Source: an uncultured Ectothiorhodospiraceae bacterium
GTDB lineage: Bacteria; Pseudomonadota; Gammaproteobacteria; UBA6429; Thiohalophilaceae
Direction of reading: 5' to 3'
Length of the DNA stretch: 64,000 nt
NCBI GenBank assembly: GCA_947260005.1
Contig: CAMYOL010000007.1
Span: 1-64,000, forward strand
Below the pieces are notes generated by a model. The model ran no database searches. It saw only the letters and a program-made list of their open reading frames with translations, and had not been told where the DNA came from. The position numbers and the translations under genes were made by a program. Shown piece by piece: positions 1-8,764 of this stretch (position 1 is the stretch's first letter; every line of letters starts with the position of its first letter).

Positions 1-255
1 TTAGATATCAAAGGTGAACAGTTAATCGAATGGCGTGGCGCTCTTCGCTGGTTATGCAGCGATGAGAATCCGGAAAAAATACGCTCCATAATCGCTAAAA
101 ATAATGGTCACGCTACTATCTTTAAAAATGCAAAGGACGACGATCTCATTTTTGAGCCGATTTCAGGTAAGTTACTTCAGCTTAATATGAATATTAAACT
201 GGCGATGGATCCTAAAGGCTTATTTAACCAGGGTACAATGTACGAAGATTATTAG
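1..255 (+). CDS. glcE: Glycolate oxidase FAD-binding subunit GlcE (C-terminal end, partial)
   Basis: The reading frame is open from the first base and ends at a TAG two bases before the glcF start. The last 84 residues end with a stretch around MDPKGLFNQGTMYEDY, which matches the usual C-terminus of GlcE-like subunits, where the DPKGLFNPG motif closes the substrate domain. GlcE works with GlcD and GlcF to oxidise glycolate to glyoxylate at the membrane. The tight spacing to glcF (stop to start 2 nt) supports one operon; the 5' part of the gene and presumably glcD lie left of the window. Confidence 0.85.
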   Translation, partial: LDIKGEQLIEWRGALRWLCSDENPEKIRSIIAKNNGHATIFKNAKDDDLIFEPISGKLLQLNMNIKLAMDPKGLFNQGTMYEDY

Positions 256-257
256 CC

Positions 258-1469
258 ATGCAAACCAACATCCCTAAAGAAATCCTGAACACCTATGCAG
301 GGCAAAGTGCAGACAAAATCTTACGTAACTGTGTCCATTGCGGTTTTTGCATGGCTACCTGCCCAACCTACCAGATTCTCGGCAATGAACTGGATAGCCC
401 GCGCGGTCGAATCTACTTAATTAAACAAATGCTTGAAGGTAAAGCGCCAACACGAAAAACATTATCACATCTTGATCGATGTTTGTCCTGTCGGAGTTGC
501 GAAAGTACATGCCCATCAGGTGTTAAATATACGCAATTACTGGATATCGGTCGCAAAATTGCTGAAGACAATACTCAGCGAACAATTCCAGATAAAATAC
601 AAAGAGAAGTTTTGCACTGGATATTAAGTAAGCCTTCAAGGTTTAATTTTTTATTTAAATTAGCGGCCAGGTTCAACCCATTACTTCCCGAAAAAATACG
701 ACTCTCTCTGTCAAAACCGATAAATAATACCAGAGAAATAAAAAAACATAGCCGTAAAGTACTGTTGCTGCAAGGCTGCGTCCAACCAACCCTGCAACCG
801 AACATAAACCTGGCCACCGAAAAAGTATTAGATAAAATTGGTATTGAAGTGACCTCACTCAAAGAAACTGAGTGCTGTGGCGCCATATCTCACCATTTAA
901 ATAAACATGAACAGGCACAAGCCACCTTTCGGCAAAACATTGATGCCTGGTGGCCCTATATCAATGATGATTATGAAGCCATCGTTTCAAATGCCAGCGG
1001 CTGCGGCGTTACCCTTAAGGACTACGCTATCTATCTCGAACACGATCCAGAGTATGCAGATAAAGCAAAAAAAATAAGTAAACTTGTAAAAGATGTGAGT
1101 GAACTAATTAGCGATAAAGATCTGGGCAATCTTAAAATAACAAAACAACCTAAAGTGGCCTTTCACCCTCCCTGCACCTTGCAACATGGCTTACGTTTAG
1201 TACCAACAGTAGAAAAAATACTAATTCAGTTAGGTTTTCAATTAGTACCAGTTGCAGACAGTCATCTATGCTGTGGTTCTGCAGGTACTTATTCATTATT
1301 ACAACCAAAATTATCACGACAACTCAAACAACATAAATTAACAAACCTGACCGTTCATTCACCAGAATATATCCTGACTGCAAATATCGGTTGCCAACAT
1401 CATTTACAACAGGGCAATCCCATTCCTGTAAGACACTGGATCGAGTTGGTTGCCGATAACTTAAACTAG
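258..1469 (+). CDS. glcF: Glycolate oxidase iron-sulfur subunit GlcF
   Basis: This 403-aa protein carries electrons from the GlcD/GlcE flavin subunits to the quinone pool during glycolate oxidation. Two 4Fe-4S ferredoxin motifs lie near the N-terminus (CVHCGFCMATCP around residue 25 and CLSCRSCESTCP around residue 75). Two CCG cysteine-rich motifs follow (TECCGAISHH near 207, HLCCGSAG near 338), the standard GlcF layout and length. It sits directly behind glcE. In an autotroph it would recycle 2-phosphoglycolate carbon; the aminotransferase at 19.6-20.7 kb could take the glyoxylate onward to glycine. That link is inferred. Confidence 0.95.
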   Translation: MQTNIPKEILNTYAGQSADKILRNCVHCGFCMATCPTYQILGNELDSPRGRIYLIKQMLEGKAPTRKTLSHLDRCLSCRSCESTCPSGVKYTQLLDIGRKIAEDNTQRTIPDKIQREVLHWILSKPSRFNFLFKLAARFNPLLPEKIRLSLSKPINNTREIKKHSRKVLLLQGCVQPTLQPNINLATEKVLDKIGIEVTSLKETECCGAISHHLNKHEQAQATFRQNIDAWWPYINDDYEAIVSNASGCGVTLKDYAIYLEHDPEYADKAKKISKLVKDVSELISDKDLGNLKITKQPKVAFHPPCTLQHGLRLVPTVEKILIQLGFQLVPVADSHLCCGSAGTYSLLQPKLSRQLKQHKLTNLTVHSPEYILTANIGCQHHLQQGNPIPVRHWIELVADNLN

Positions 1470-1538
1470 TTTAAAGACAATATGTGCTATTCTTAGTAGT
1501 ATTCAAACTTAATAACAATTTATATTTTTAAAATAATA

Positions 1539-3029
1539 ATGAGCCAAGACCCTGAGATCATTGCTGCAGTCGATTTAGGATCAAACAGCTTCCATATGAT
1601 TGTTAGTCGTATTCATAATGGTCAAATTATTGTTATCGACCGGCTACGTGAAATGGTACGCCTTGCTGACGGAATCGATGACAACAAGCATCTTTCATCA
1701 AAAGTACAAGAGCGTGCATTAGAATGCCTGACCCGATTTGGGCAACGTTTGCGCAATGTTCATGCTAGTAGCGTTCGTATCGTCGGCACAAACACTTTAC
1801 GCAGTGCCAGGAATGCAGCTGACTTTATTACTAAAGCAGAAGAATGCCTTGGTCACTCCATCGAAATAATTTCTGGTGTTGAAGAAGCACGTATAATTTA
1901 CCTTGGAGTCGCCCATAGCCTGGCTACAGAAAAAGAACGCCGTCTGGTAATGGATATTGGTGGTGGCAGTACTGAGCTCATTGTTGGAGAGCAATTTGAA
2001 CCTTTATATTTAGAAAGTTTATACATGGGTTGCGTTTCCATGAGTAAACGGTTTTTCAAATCTGGAAAAATTACTAAAAAGAAAATTAAAAATTCGATGA
2101 TCGTCGTTGAACAGGAATTAGAACCCTATATAAATCGGCTTAATCATTTTAAATGGCAATATGCTGTGGGAGCCTCTGGCACGATTCGAGCAATTAGTAA
2201 AATCGTCCATGGCCAGGGATGGGCTGAAGATGGTATTACCCTGGAGAGTCTGGAAAAATTACTGAACCACCTGCTGGATGCAGAACATATCGATAATGTA
2301 AAATTAGACGACCTCGATCCTGAACGAGCCCCGGTCTTCACCGGTGGTTTAATCATTTTATACGTTACCTTTAAATGTTTAAAGATTAACAATATGCGTG
2401 TAGCAGATGGTGCTTTACGCGAAGGATTAATACACGATTTGTTAGGGCGAATCCATCACGAAGATGTACGTTCTAAAAGCATTAATGCATTGGCCGAACG
2501 TTATCATGTTGATCAGGCACAAACCCAACGAGTACGAAGCACGGCAATCTACTGCCTTGAACAATTGGCGATAAGCTGGGATCTGGACACCGACGAATAT
2601 AAACAATGGTTGGAATGGGCATCAATTCTATATGAGATCGGATTCGATATTGCCCATAACGGTTACCAAAAACATGGTGCGTACATTATTGAACAATCAG
2701 ATATTGCTGGCTTTTCCCGGCAGGAACAGCAACTGCTGTCACTCATCGTTCTTTCACATCGTCGAAAATTCCCAGCGGATCGTTTTCAGGAGCTACCTTC
2801 CTACTGGACTGATTTAGCACAAAAGCTGTGTATTATTTTCAGGTTGGCAACATTATTAAATCGCAGTCGAACCGATTTGACTGAAAAATTCAGGCTTTCC
2901 GTTCAAGCTAATACCATAACCATTGAATTTGCGTATGGCTGGTTAGATCAGCACAGCCTGACCCATGCTGATTTACTACAAGAAAATGAATATTTAGAAA
3001 AGATCGGTTATCAATTACAAGCCAGCTAA
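1539..3029 (+). CDS. ppx: Exopolyphosphatase / guanosine pentaphosphatase
   Basis: The 496-aa product hydrolyses terminal phosphates from polyphosphate and may convert pppGpp to ppGpp. It has the ASKHA phosphatase signatures AVDLGSNSFHM at residues 10-20 and MDIGGGSTELIVG near 140. A long C-terminal HD-like helical domain follows, as in the full-length Ppx/GppA family. It ends 3 bases from the convergent ppk gene, a frequent ppx/ppk pairing in proteobacteria. I call it Ppx rather than GppA because of the neighbouring kinase. Confidence 0.92.
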   Translation: MSQDPEIIAAVDLGSNSFHMIVSRIHNGQIIVIDRLREMVRLADGIDDNKHLSSKVQERALECLTRFGQRLRNVHASSVRIVGTNTLRSARNAADFITKAEECLGHSIEIISGVEEARIIYLGVAHSLATEKERRLVMDIGGGSTELIVGEQFEPLYLESLYMGCVSMSKRFFKSGKITKKKIKNSMIVVEQELEPYINRLNHFKWQYAVGASGTIRAISKIVHGQGWAEDGITLESLEKLLNHLLDAEHIDNVKLDDLDPERAPVFTGGLIILYVTFKCLKINNMRVADGALREGLIHDLLGRIHHEDVRSKSINALAERYHVDQAQTQRVRSTAIYCLEQLAISWDLDTDEYKQWLEWASILYEIGFDIAHNGYQKHGAYIIEQSDIAGFSRQEQQLLSLIVLSHRRKFPADRFQELPSYWTDLAQKLCIIFRLATLLNRSRTDLTEKFRLSVQANTITIEFAYGWLDQHSLTHADLLQENEYLEKIGYQLQAS

Positions 3030-3032
3030 TAG

Positions 3033-5105
3033 CTAGTCATCAGACAATTCGTTTAACAACTCATGCTGCATCGAGAAAGGTTTATCCTTGCCAGGAGTCA
3101 GTCGATCATAACTGCCATCTTCTCGCAAAACCCAGGCATGGGTATTATCTTTTAAGTAACCATTAAGATCGTTAATAATTCGTTCTTTCATGGCCTTCGT
3201 TTCTACAGGGAAAGCCACCTCGACCCGACGATATAAATTTCGCGGCATTAAATCTGCGCTACCTGCAAAGACTTCTGGTTTACCCGCATTCTCAAAATAA
3301 TATACCCGGGTATGTTCTAAGAATCGACCTAATATCGAACGCACAGAAATATTAGTTGAGATGCCATTGACACCTGGACGCAGTCCGCAAACACCTCTAA
3401 TGATCAAGTCAACTTGCACGCCGGCCATCGAGGCCTCATATAAGGCCTGAATTATTTTTTGATCGATTAATGAATTAACTTTAAAAATTATCCTGGCCAA
3501 TTTACCTTTCATCACATTCTTGATTTCAAGGTTGATTTTATTAAGTAGAGCATCGTGCAAGGTAAAAGGTGATTGCAATATTTTATGTAACTTGGGTACC
3601 TTACCCATACTGGTGAGTTGTAAAAAAACGTTATGTACATCGTCGGCAATTTGGGCACTACTGGTAAACATGCCATAGTCGGTATATAAACGCGCGGTGC
3701 GTGGATGATAATTACCGGTACCGAGATGGACATAATGAGCCAGTTTCTTTTTCTCGCGACGAATCACTAACAACATCTTGGCATGCGTCTTATACCCAAC
3801 GATACCATAAACCACATGTACTCCAGCTTCCTGCAAGCGAGTCGCCAAAGCAACATTTGCCTCTTCATCGAATCGCGCCCGCAACTCGATCACCACCGTT
3901 ACTTCCTTCCCGCTTCGCGCAGCACTCACCAGGCCATCGACAATAGCCGATTTTGGTCCGGTCCGATAAAGTGTTTGTTTAATCGCTAACACATCCGGAT
4001 CACTTGCCGCACTGCGCACAAATTCAATCACGGGCACAAAGGATTCAAACGGGTGATGTAATAAAATATCACGTTTCTTAATGGCATCGAAAATATTCTT
4101 ACTGCTGGTCAGACCTGACGGTATGCTCGGCGTAAAACCAGGAAATTTTAATTCCGGTCGATCAACCAATTCTGCAATAGCTGCAACACGATTTAAGTTT
4201 ACCGGTCCCTCCACTTTGTAAATTTCCTGCTCGGTTAATTCAAAGCGAGCCTGTAAATAACTGACAAGTTCATCCGGGCAATTATGAGCAACTTCTAAAC
4301 GAACGGCATCGCCATAGTGTCTTGAAAATAATTCGCCTTCAACTGCTCGTAATAAATCATCAATCTCCTCTTCATCAACAAACATATCGCTATTACGTGT
4401 CACACGAAATTGGAAACAACCTTTTACTTTCATACCGAAAAATAATCGATCAGCAAAAGCATGTATAACTGACGAAAGAAACACAAAATCGTATGTACCG
4501 GTATTTTTCAATTCTTTTGGTAACTGAATTAAACGAGGCAAGGCACGCGGAGCCTGTACTATGGCAAGGCCACTGTTTCGGCCAAAGGCATCTTTACCGG
4601 TCAGGGAAACAATAAAATTTAAACTCTTATTAAGTATTCGTGGAAACGGATGTGACGGATCCAGGCCCAGTGGACTCAACACTGGACTCAATTCACGATC
4701 AAAATAGTCACTCAACCAGGCCTCTTGTTCAGATGACCATTGGTCTCGTTTAATTGTTTTAATACCTTCGGCTTCGATCAGGGGAAGAATCACATCATTT
4801 AGCACCCGATATTGGTCTTTAACCAGTTGGTGAGCCCTTTCACTAATCAAAGCTAGTGCTTCACCTGGCGCGATATTATCCGGGCCCACTTGAACCGAGC
4901 CCAATTCGACCATCTGGATCAAACCGGATACCCGAACCTCAAAAAATTCGTCCAGGTTGGTGGAAGAAATACAGAGATATTGTAGACGCTCGAGCAGTGG
5001 AATTGTTTCATCTTCAGCCAGATCGAGCACCCGCTGACTAAATTCAATCAAGCTTAGCTCTCGATTGATGTATAATTCAGGCTGTTTCAGGTTCACCATA
5101 TCCAT
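3033..5105 (-). CDS. ppk: Polyphosphate kinase 1
   Basis: At 690 aa this has the usual length of PPK1, which polymerises ATP gamma-phosphate into polyphosphate by way of a phosphohistidine. The N domain begins ELYINRELSLIEFSQRVL. The catalytic histidine motif HLGTGNYHPRTARLYTD and the C-terminal motif GSADLMPRNLYRRVEV are intact. The gene converges on ppx (3-nt gap) and is divergent from the unknown gene at 5145, with only about 39 bp between starts, so the two share an upstream region. Confidence 0.95.
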   Translation of the reverse strand: MDMVNLKQPELYINRELSLIEFSQRVLDLAEDETIPLLERLQYLCISSTNLDEFFEVRVSGLIQMVELGSVQVGPDNIAPGEALALISERAHQLVKDQYRVLNDVILPLIEAEGIKTIKRDQWSSEQEAWLSDYFDRELSPVLSPLGLDPSHPFPRILNKSLNFIVSLTGKDAFGRNSGLAIVQAPRALPRLIQLPKELKNTGTYDFVFLSSVIHAFADRLFFGMKVKGCFQFRVTRNSDMFVDEEEIDDLLRAVEGELFSRHYGDAVRLEVAHNCPDELVSYLQARFELTEQEIYKVEGPVNLNRVAAIAELVDRPELKFPGFTPSIPSGLTSSKNIFDAIKKRDILLHHPFESFVPVIEFVRSAASDPDVLAIKQTLYRTGPKSAIVDGLVSAARSGKEVTVVIELRARFDEEANVALATRLQEAGVHVVYGIVGYKTHAKMLLVIRREKKKLAHYVHLGTGNYHPRTARLYTDYGMFTSSAQIADDVHNVFLQLTSMGKVPKLHKILQSPFTLHDALLNKINLEIKNVMKGKLARIIFKVNSLIDQKIIQALYEASMAGVQVDLIIRGVCGLRPGVNGISTNISVRSILGRFLEHTRVYYFENAGKPEVFAGSADLMPRNLYRRVEVAFPVETKAMKERIINDLNGYLKDNTHAWVLREDGSYDRLTPGKDKPFSMQHELLNELSDD

Positions 5106-5144
5106 AAAAGACTCTCAAAACTAACAATAAAGTATTTAATTATT

Positions 5145-5819
5145 ATGACATCCTCCATAAAGTTTAGTGTACAACCAGGTGCTTATGAAAGGCATTTGCA
5201 AAGAAAACATAATAATCCTCTGTTTCGTGATTCGGATCAATATTTACTGGACAAAGAGGTCGAACAGGCACGGGAAAAAGACCAACAAGACCTGCGCGCC
5301 TTTTTTGATGCCTTCCAGGAAACGGTACAGGAGGCTGTCGAATTGTCGGAATCGGTCGAAAGCGATGTGCTGTTGGATTTAAAGGAAAAGCTGGAGCGCC
5401 TTTATGTACAATCCACCAGCCTGGCTGGTGATCTTGGCCAACACCAGGAAGCATTACTAAAACTTTTAGCAGTGAGCATGGCTGGAATTCAAAAAGGTGC
5501 CGAACAGGATCCGGCCGCATTAAAAAAAATCCAGGATGAACTCACCGCGCGAGATGTCTTTTTTGATTTGCTAAAAACACCTTTGGTGGCAGTGCTATTA
5601 CGGGGCGATGACATTATTCATGAATCAGAACTGATCCCCAGCATTTTGTCAGAATCAGCCGATTCCTTACCTCAGATACTTGAATTATTTGATCCCGAAC
5701 AGCAGCAACATTTAATTGATCTGGCTAAAGAATTTATTGAACCTCTGGATAATGATATTAAACAATCCAGTCAATGCGAAGCAAGGCTTGAGCTAATGCT
5801 GAAATTACAGGAAACCTGA
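5145..5819 (+). CDS. Conserved protein of unknown function beside ppk
   Basis: A 224-aa, highly acidic, apparently soluble and mostly helical protein without signal peptide or membrane segment. I do not recognise a catalytic motif. Residues 35-75 (EQAREKDQQDLRAFFDAF and following) look like a coiled coil. Its start is separated by about 39 bp from the divergent ppk start, so co-regulation with polyphosphate synthesis is possible but unproven. Its stop abuts the stop of the convergent bolA-like gene. Confidence 0.7.
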   Translation: MTSSIKFSVQPGAYERHLQRKHNNPLFRDSDQYLLDKEVEQAREKDQQDLRAFFDAFQETVQEAVELSESVESDVLLDLKEKLERLYVQSTSLAGDLGQHQEALLKLLAVSMAGIQKGAEQDPAALKKIQDELTARDVFFDLLKTPLVAVLLRGDDIIHESELIPSILSESADSLPQILELFDPEQQQHLIDLAKEFIEPLDNDIKQSSQCEARLELMLKLQET

Positions 5820-6134
5820 TTACTTAGCCGAGCCACCCAGACAGGGAGGTGACATTGGCGCATTACCACTTTGCTCCTGCCACTCTGCTTCGGTATAGGT
5901 ATGCAGTGCCAATGCGTGTATCTTACCTTGTAGCTCCTCGGCCAAAACTTCATTGATCATTCGATGACGTTGCAGTAACTTTTTATCCGCGAAATCTTCT
6001 GAAACAATCACAACTTTAAAATGAGATTCTGAACCAGCTGGCACATTATGGTTACCACTTTCATTAATAACCTGCAGATGTTTGGCCGCAATGCCGTTTG
6101 CTAATTTTAGCTCGATGTCTGCCTGGATAGTCAT
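5820..6134 (-). CDS. BolA family protein
   Basis: Short BolA-like domain, 104 aa. The core shows HFKVVIVSEDFADKKLLQRH followed by the helix RMINEVLAEEL and the strand IHALALHTYTEAEW, the classic BolA fold order. BolA proteins pair with monothiol glutaredoxins in Fe-S handling or act in stress morphology control. The ATG at 6134 is chosen because GAGG lies 6 nt upstream; an in-frame TTG 12 nt earlier lacks this spacing. The C-terminus has a cysteine (SPPCLGG) not typical of the core domain. Confidence 0.85.
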   Translation of the reverse strand: MTIQADIELKLANGIAAKHLQVINESGNHNVPAGSESHFKVVIVSEDFADKKLLQRHRMINEVLAEELQGKIHALALHTYTEAEWQEQSGNAPMSPPCLGGSAK

Positions 6135-6240
6135 AATACGCCTCAATTTATAAAATTATAGAAATAGTACCGATAAAACCGGTTTGGAATTATACCAGAA
6201 TTAGATAGGATCACATTTTATTAAAATCAACCCATTAAAA

Positions 6241-6459
6241 ATGAACAGTAACAACCCTGACAACGACATGGATTTACCGAATTGGGTCAGGTGGCTCGCC
6301 CAGGATGCGGACGGACAATGGTGGGGCTATGAAGTTGAACCCCATCAACATCACAAAGGCTGGTACGAAAATGAATTAGGACGAAATATAAAAACAAACA
6401 AAATAACGGATAGTGTTAACTGGATGAATAGCTTACAGCGATTGAGAAAAGATAACTAA
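6241..6459 (+). CDS. Small conserved protein, unknown function
   Basis: A 72-aa tryptophan-rich protein with the block WVRWLAQDADGQWWGYEVEP followed by HQHHKGWYENE. The aromatic density and an ATG start argue for a real gene. No membrane segment or signal peptide is seen. It stands alone between a divergent bolA-like gene and the convergent cheX-like gene. I cannot assign a role. Confidence 0.65.
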   Translation: MNSNNPDNDMDLPNWVRWLAQDADGQWWGYEVEPHQHHKGWYENELGRNIKTNKITDSVNWMNSLQRLRKDN

Positions 6460-6481
6460 TCAGGATTTAGGACTAAAATAA

Positions 6482-6946
6482 TTACTCTTCAAAACAAAGC
6501 TCGACAAAAAACTCCCCTACCTCGGCACTAAAGGGCAAAACTATGGTTTTGCCTGAAAATTCATGGTGAACCGGTTGATCTTTGCCAAGTAAAAGCTTGG
6601 GAGATGACATATCAAAATCGAATCCCTGTTCGGCATATAGATTTTTTGCTCCACCCACGACCATATTGGTCATCTCCCCCGCCATATCCTTCGCTGTTTC
6701 ATCGACCTCGGTAATGTCTTCACCCAGCATGCGTTTAACCAGATCGATAATTGCCGGCTTGCTAAAAGAAATGGCAAGCGAAGCCCGAACTTTAGGCGAA
6801 ACCATGCTCATTATCCCAGTAACATCGCCAAGCGCGACTTCATCGGTCTTTATCTTTGGTTTACCTAAATTTGGTTTTACATTCGCCATAGTGCTCAACA
6901 CATTCACCATGGTTTCTAATACGGGATTTATTAGTTTTGCATCCAT
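6482..6946 (-). CDS. CheX-like chemotaxis phosphatase
   Basis: 154 aa, one CheC/CheX-type domain that dephosphorylates CheY-P. It begins DAKLINPVLETMVNVLSTMA and contains the active helix DMAGEMTNMVVGGAK (residues 89-103), with the E-x2-N pair that CheX uses for catalysis. The C-terminal strand EFFVELCFEE matches the family end. It is a single-gene unit here. Targets could be CheY-like receivers of the chemoreceptor pathway (MCP at 51.6 kb) or another motility system. Confidence 0.82.
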   Translation of the reverse strand: MDAKLINPVLETMVNVLSTMANVKPNLGKPKIKTDEVALGDVTGIMSMVSPKVRASLAISFSKPAIIDLVKRMLGEDITEVDETAKDMAGEMTNMVVGGAKNLYAEQGFDFDMSSPKLLLGKDQPVHHEFSGKTIVLPFSAEVGEFFVELCFEE

Positions 6947-7081
6947 CTATATTGTTATATCAGGTTGTGATGATAAGCAGACATTCACTATGTCGGCGTT
7001 TGAAACCCAAAACTTAAGATGACATTTACAAAACAGGAACAGGGATTATTCCCTTAATCAAACTCTGGAATATGATGGTTA

Positions 7082-7795
7082 TCAGCTTAAATCGATGATT
7101 TGAGCAGCCAATTCACGCTCAAGTTGTTCTATTTGTTGAGGGTCCTCGGCAACGATGGCCATACTACCGTGCCCAGTTGGTACGATAACCCCCTGAAAAC
7201 GTTTATCTTTTAAGTGTGATCGAGACTCTATAAATTCCCCAGGCATAAATAACACCGTAATCGGACCGGAATCACTACCCACTATCACATGTGCCCCCTG
7301 GTTATTGCGAATCGGACAGGCTCCAGCATAATTAATCGTGCGTCCCGGCAGTGCTTTTAATTGATTACCATGATTCTTGAGCACCGAATTAACTTGTTGC
7401 ACGGATAAATTCTTATGATCTTGCAAATGATACAGCTCATCATTAATGTGCTGTAATACAACCTGTTCGAGAGTTTGCGAATCCACATCACCCAGGTTAA
7501 AGCTAAAAAAACTACTGATCACAACCGTGAAACTTAACAAAAATGCAGCCGCAGTAGCCATACCATATTTTTTACGTCGATTCTTTTCGGCGGCTAAACG
7601 CTGCCGCAATAAAATGCGCGAAGCCAGCCCCTCAGGAACCTCGACCTTGCTTGCTCGGTTCAGATCGGATTCAAATACCAGTAGATCGTTGGCAAAACGT
7701 GAACAATCAGCACAATCGTTTAGATGACTACGGATTGCATGATCCTGCGATCCAGGATCGGCCAGTAATTGATTTCGAATATCGATACAGTTCAT
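7082..7795 (-). CDS. DUF3379-type anti-sigma factor, membrane-bound
   Basis: 237 aa. The cytoplasmic N-terminus carries a zinc-type HxxxCxxC motif (RSHLNDCADCSRFA), as in zf-HC2 anti-sigma factors. A membrane helix lies near residues 78-100 (MATAAAFLLSFTVVISSFFS). The C-terminal part resembles DUF3379, with AGACPIRNNQGAHVIV and a VLFMPGE block. The start codon overlaps the ECF sigma stop codon (ATGA), so the two are translationally coupled. It would hold the sigma factor inactive until an extracytoplasmic signal arrives, plausibly metal stress given the divergent bufferin operon. Confidence 0.85.
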   Translation of the reverse strand: MNCIDIRNQLLADPGSQDHAIRSHLNDCADCSRFANDLLVFESDLNRASKVEVPEGLASRILLRQRLAAEKNRRKKYGMATAAAFLLSFTVVISSFFSFNLGDVDSQTLEQVVLQHINDELYHLQDHKNLSVQQVNSVLKNHGNQLKALPGRTINYAGACPIRNNQGAHVIVGSDSGPITVLFMPGEFIESRSHLKDKRFQGVIVPTGHGSMAIVAEDPQQIEQLERELAAQIIDLS

Positions 7796-8313
7796 TTTAC
7801 TAATCTCAATTTTGTCGGGTTATCGTCTAATAACAATTGACGTAATTGTTGGCGTGCGCGACATACCCGTGTCATCACTGCGCCTTTTTTAATTGCAATC
7901 ATTTCTCCAATTTCATCGCAGTTATAACCGCCAATCACTTGCAATAATAATGGCTCAAGATACTGAGGCTCGATCTTCTTTAAAGCCTGACGAAGGACCC
8001 ATGTCTCAACCTTGCCAAGTTGCCCATCATGAAAAAGATTCGGGTCTTCCTCAGTGACGTGATCGAGCGCGACCAGATCCATTCGTTGTTTACCTAAATG
8101 GCGTGACAACTCACGACGTAAAATAGTGAACAGCCAGGCCTTAGCGGATTCCAGCTTGTCCAGTTTGTCGAGCGATTTCCAGGCTCGCATATAGGTCTCC
8201 TGCACCAGGTCTTCCGCCAGTGGCTGCTCCTTACATAACCAGTAGGCATATCGGTAAAGATCTGATGAATAGGCATTGACCAGTGCCTCAAATGTCGATT
8301 CTGCTCGGCTCAT
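7792..8313 (-). CDS. ECF RNA polymerase sigma factor
   Basis: 173 aa with only regions 2 and 4, as in ECF sigma factors. Region 2 shows DLYRYAYWLC and LAEDLVQETYMRAWKSL. Region 4 shows LLLQVIGGYNCDEIGEMI then AIKKGAVMTRVCRARQQLR. It is followed by its DUF3379 anti-sigma factor with a 4-nt overlap, and divergent from the bufA-like precursor gene (177 bp between starts). It is the obvious candidate activator of that operon; the target promoter is not proven. Confidence 0.93.
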   Translation of the reverse strand: MSRAESTFEALVNAYSSDLYRYAYWLCKEQPLAEDLVQETYMRAWKSLDKLDKLESAKAWLFTILRRELSRHLGKQRMDLVALDHVTEEDPNLFHDGQLGKVETWVLRQALKKIEPQYLEPLLLQVIGGYNCDEIGEMIAIKKGAVMTRVCRARQQLRQLLLDDNPTKLRLVK

Positions 8314-8342
8314 ATATAAATAGACCCTGAATTTCTACAAAT

Positions 8343-8376
8343 GCTTACCAAAAAAATAATTTATTTTTTTGTAAGC
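8343..8376. repeat. AT-rich inverted repeat in the sigma factor/bufferin divergent region
   Basis: Left arm GCTTACC + A7 + TAA (8343-8359) and right arm TTA + T7 + GTAAGC (8361-8376) are complementary except for one extra C. It sits 30 bp upstream of the ECF sigma start and 114 bp upstream of the precursor start. It could be a regulator-binding palindrome or a hairpin in the sigma leader. Its position upstream of both genes argues against a terminator. Confidence 0.6.
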
Positions 8377-8403
8377 TTTTCCTTGTTTGGCCGGTCATCT
8401 CTA

Positions 8404-8430
8404 GTAACTGTGCTGCATGCTTGATTCGCT
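8404..8430 (+). promoter_or_regulatory. Possible ECF-type promoter of the bufferin operon
   Basis: GTAACT (8404-8409), a 17-nt spacer and CGCT (8427-8430) resemble the bipartite GTAAC/CG-rich elements used by several ECF sigma factors. It lies about 60 bp upstream of the precursor start. It is a weak match chosen by eye, and other arrangements in this region are possible. Confidence 0.25.
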
Positions 8431-8489
8431 CAAATATGCAATTCAGTCAAATTGTAAATTTACCCCCTGTTCTAATGGAGGACAACATT

Positions 8490-8762
8490 ATGCAAAAGAA
8501 ATCGACTAAGAATATGGCCCTGATCAGCGCAATCGCCCTTGGTGTCGGACTTGCCGCTCAGGCACAAGCGGCCAAACCAAAGTGGGAAGGTTATGAAAAG
8601 TGCGCCGGGATTGTGAAAAAAGGAATGAATTCCTGTGGTACCAGTAAACACAATTGTGCTGGCCAGGCTACGAGCAATAATGATCCAGAAGAATGGATCT
8701 ATTTGCCAAAAGGAACCTGCGATAAAATCACGGGTTCTACTCTGAAGAAAAAGGCTAGCTAA
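8490..8762 (+). CDS. Bufferin-type RiPP precursor (DUF2282, BufA1-like)
   Basis: 90 aa from the ATG at 8490, preceded by GGAGG with 8-nt spacing; the frame is open further upstream but those starts lack a ribosome site. Residues 1-28 form a Sec signal peptide ([12 protein letters not shown]... ending AQAQA). The mature part has four cysteines in the order KCAG, NSCG, HNCAGQ, GTCDKI, matching the DUF2282 spacing with a conserved LPKGTC block. In the known family, cysteines are modified by an MNIO enzyme and the exported peptide sequesters copper. The modifying enzyme gene follows at once. The metal here is inferred. Confidence 0.88.
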   Translation: MQKKSTKNMALISAIALGVGLAAQAQAAKPKWEGYEKCAGIVKKGMNSCGTSKHNCAGQATSNNDPEEWIYLPKGTCDKITGSTLKKKAS

Positions 8763-8764
8763 AA

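Noticed and set aside
6582-7022. Open frame antisense to the CheX-like gene
   Set aside because: The CheX domain with its E-x2-N motif is on the other strand, and the antisense product is low complexity.
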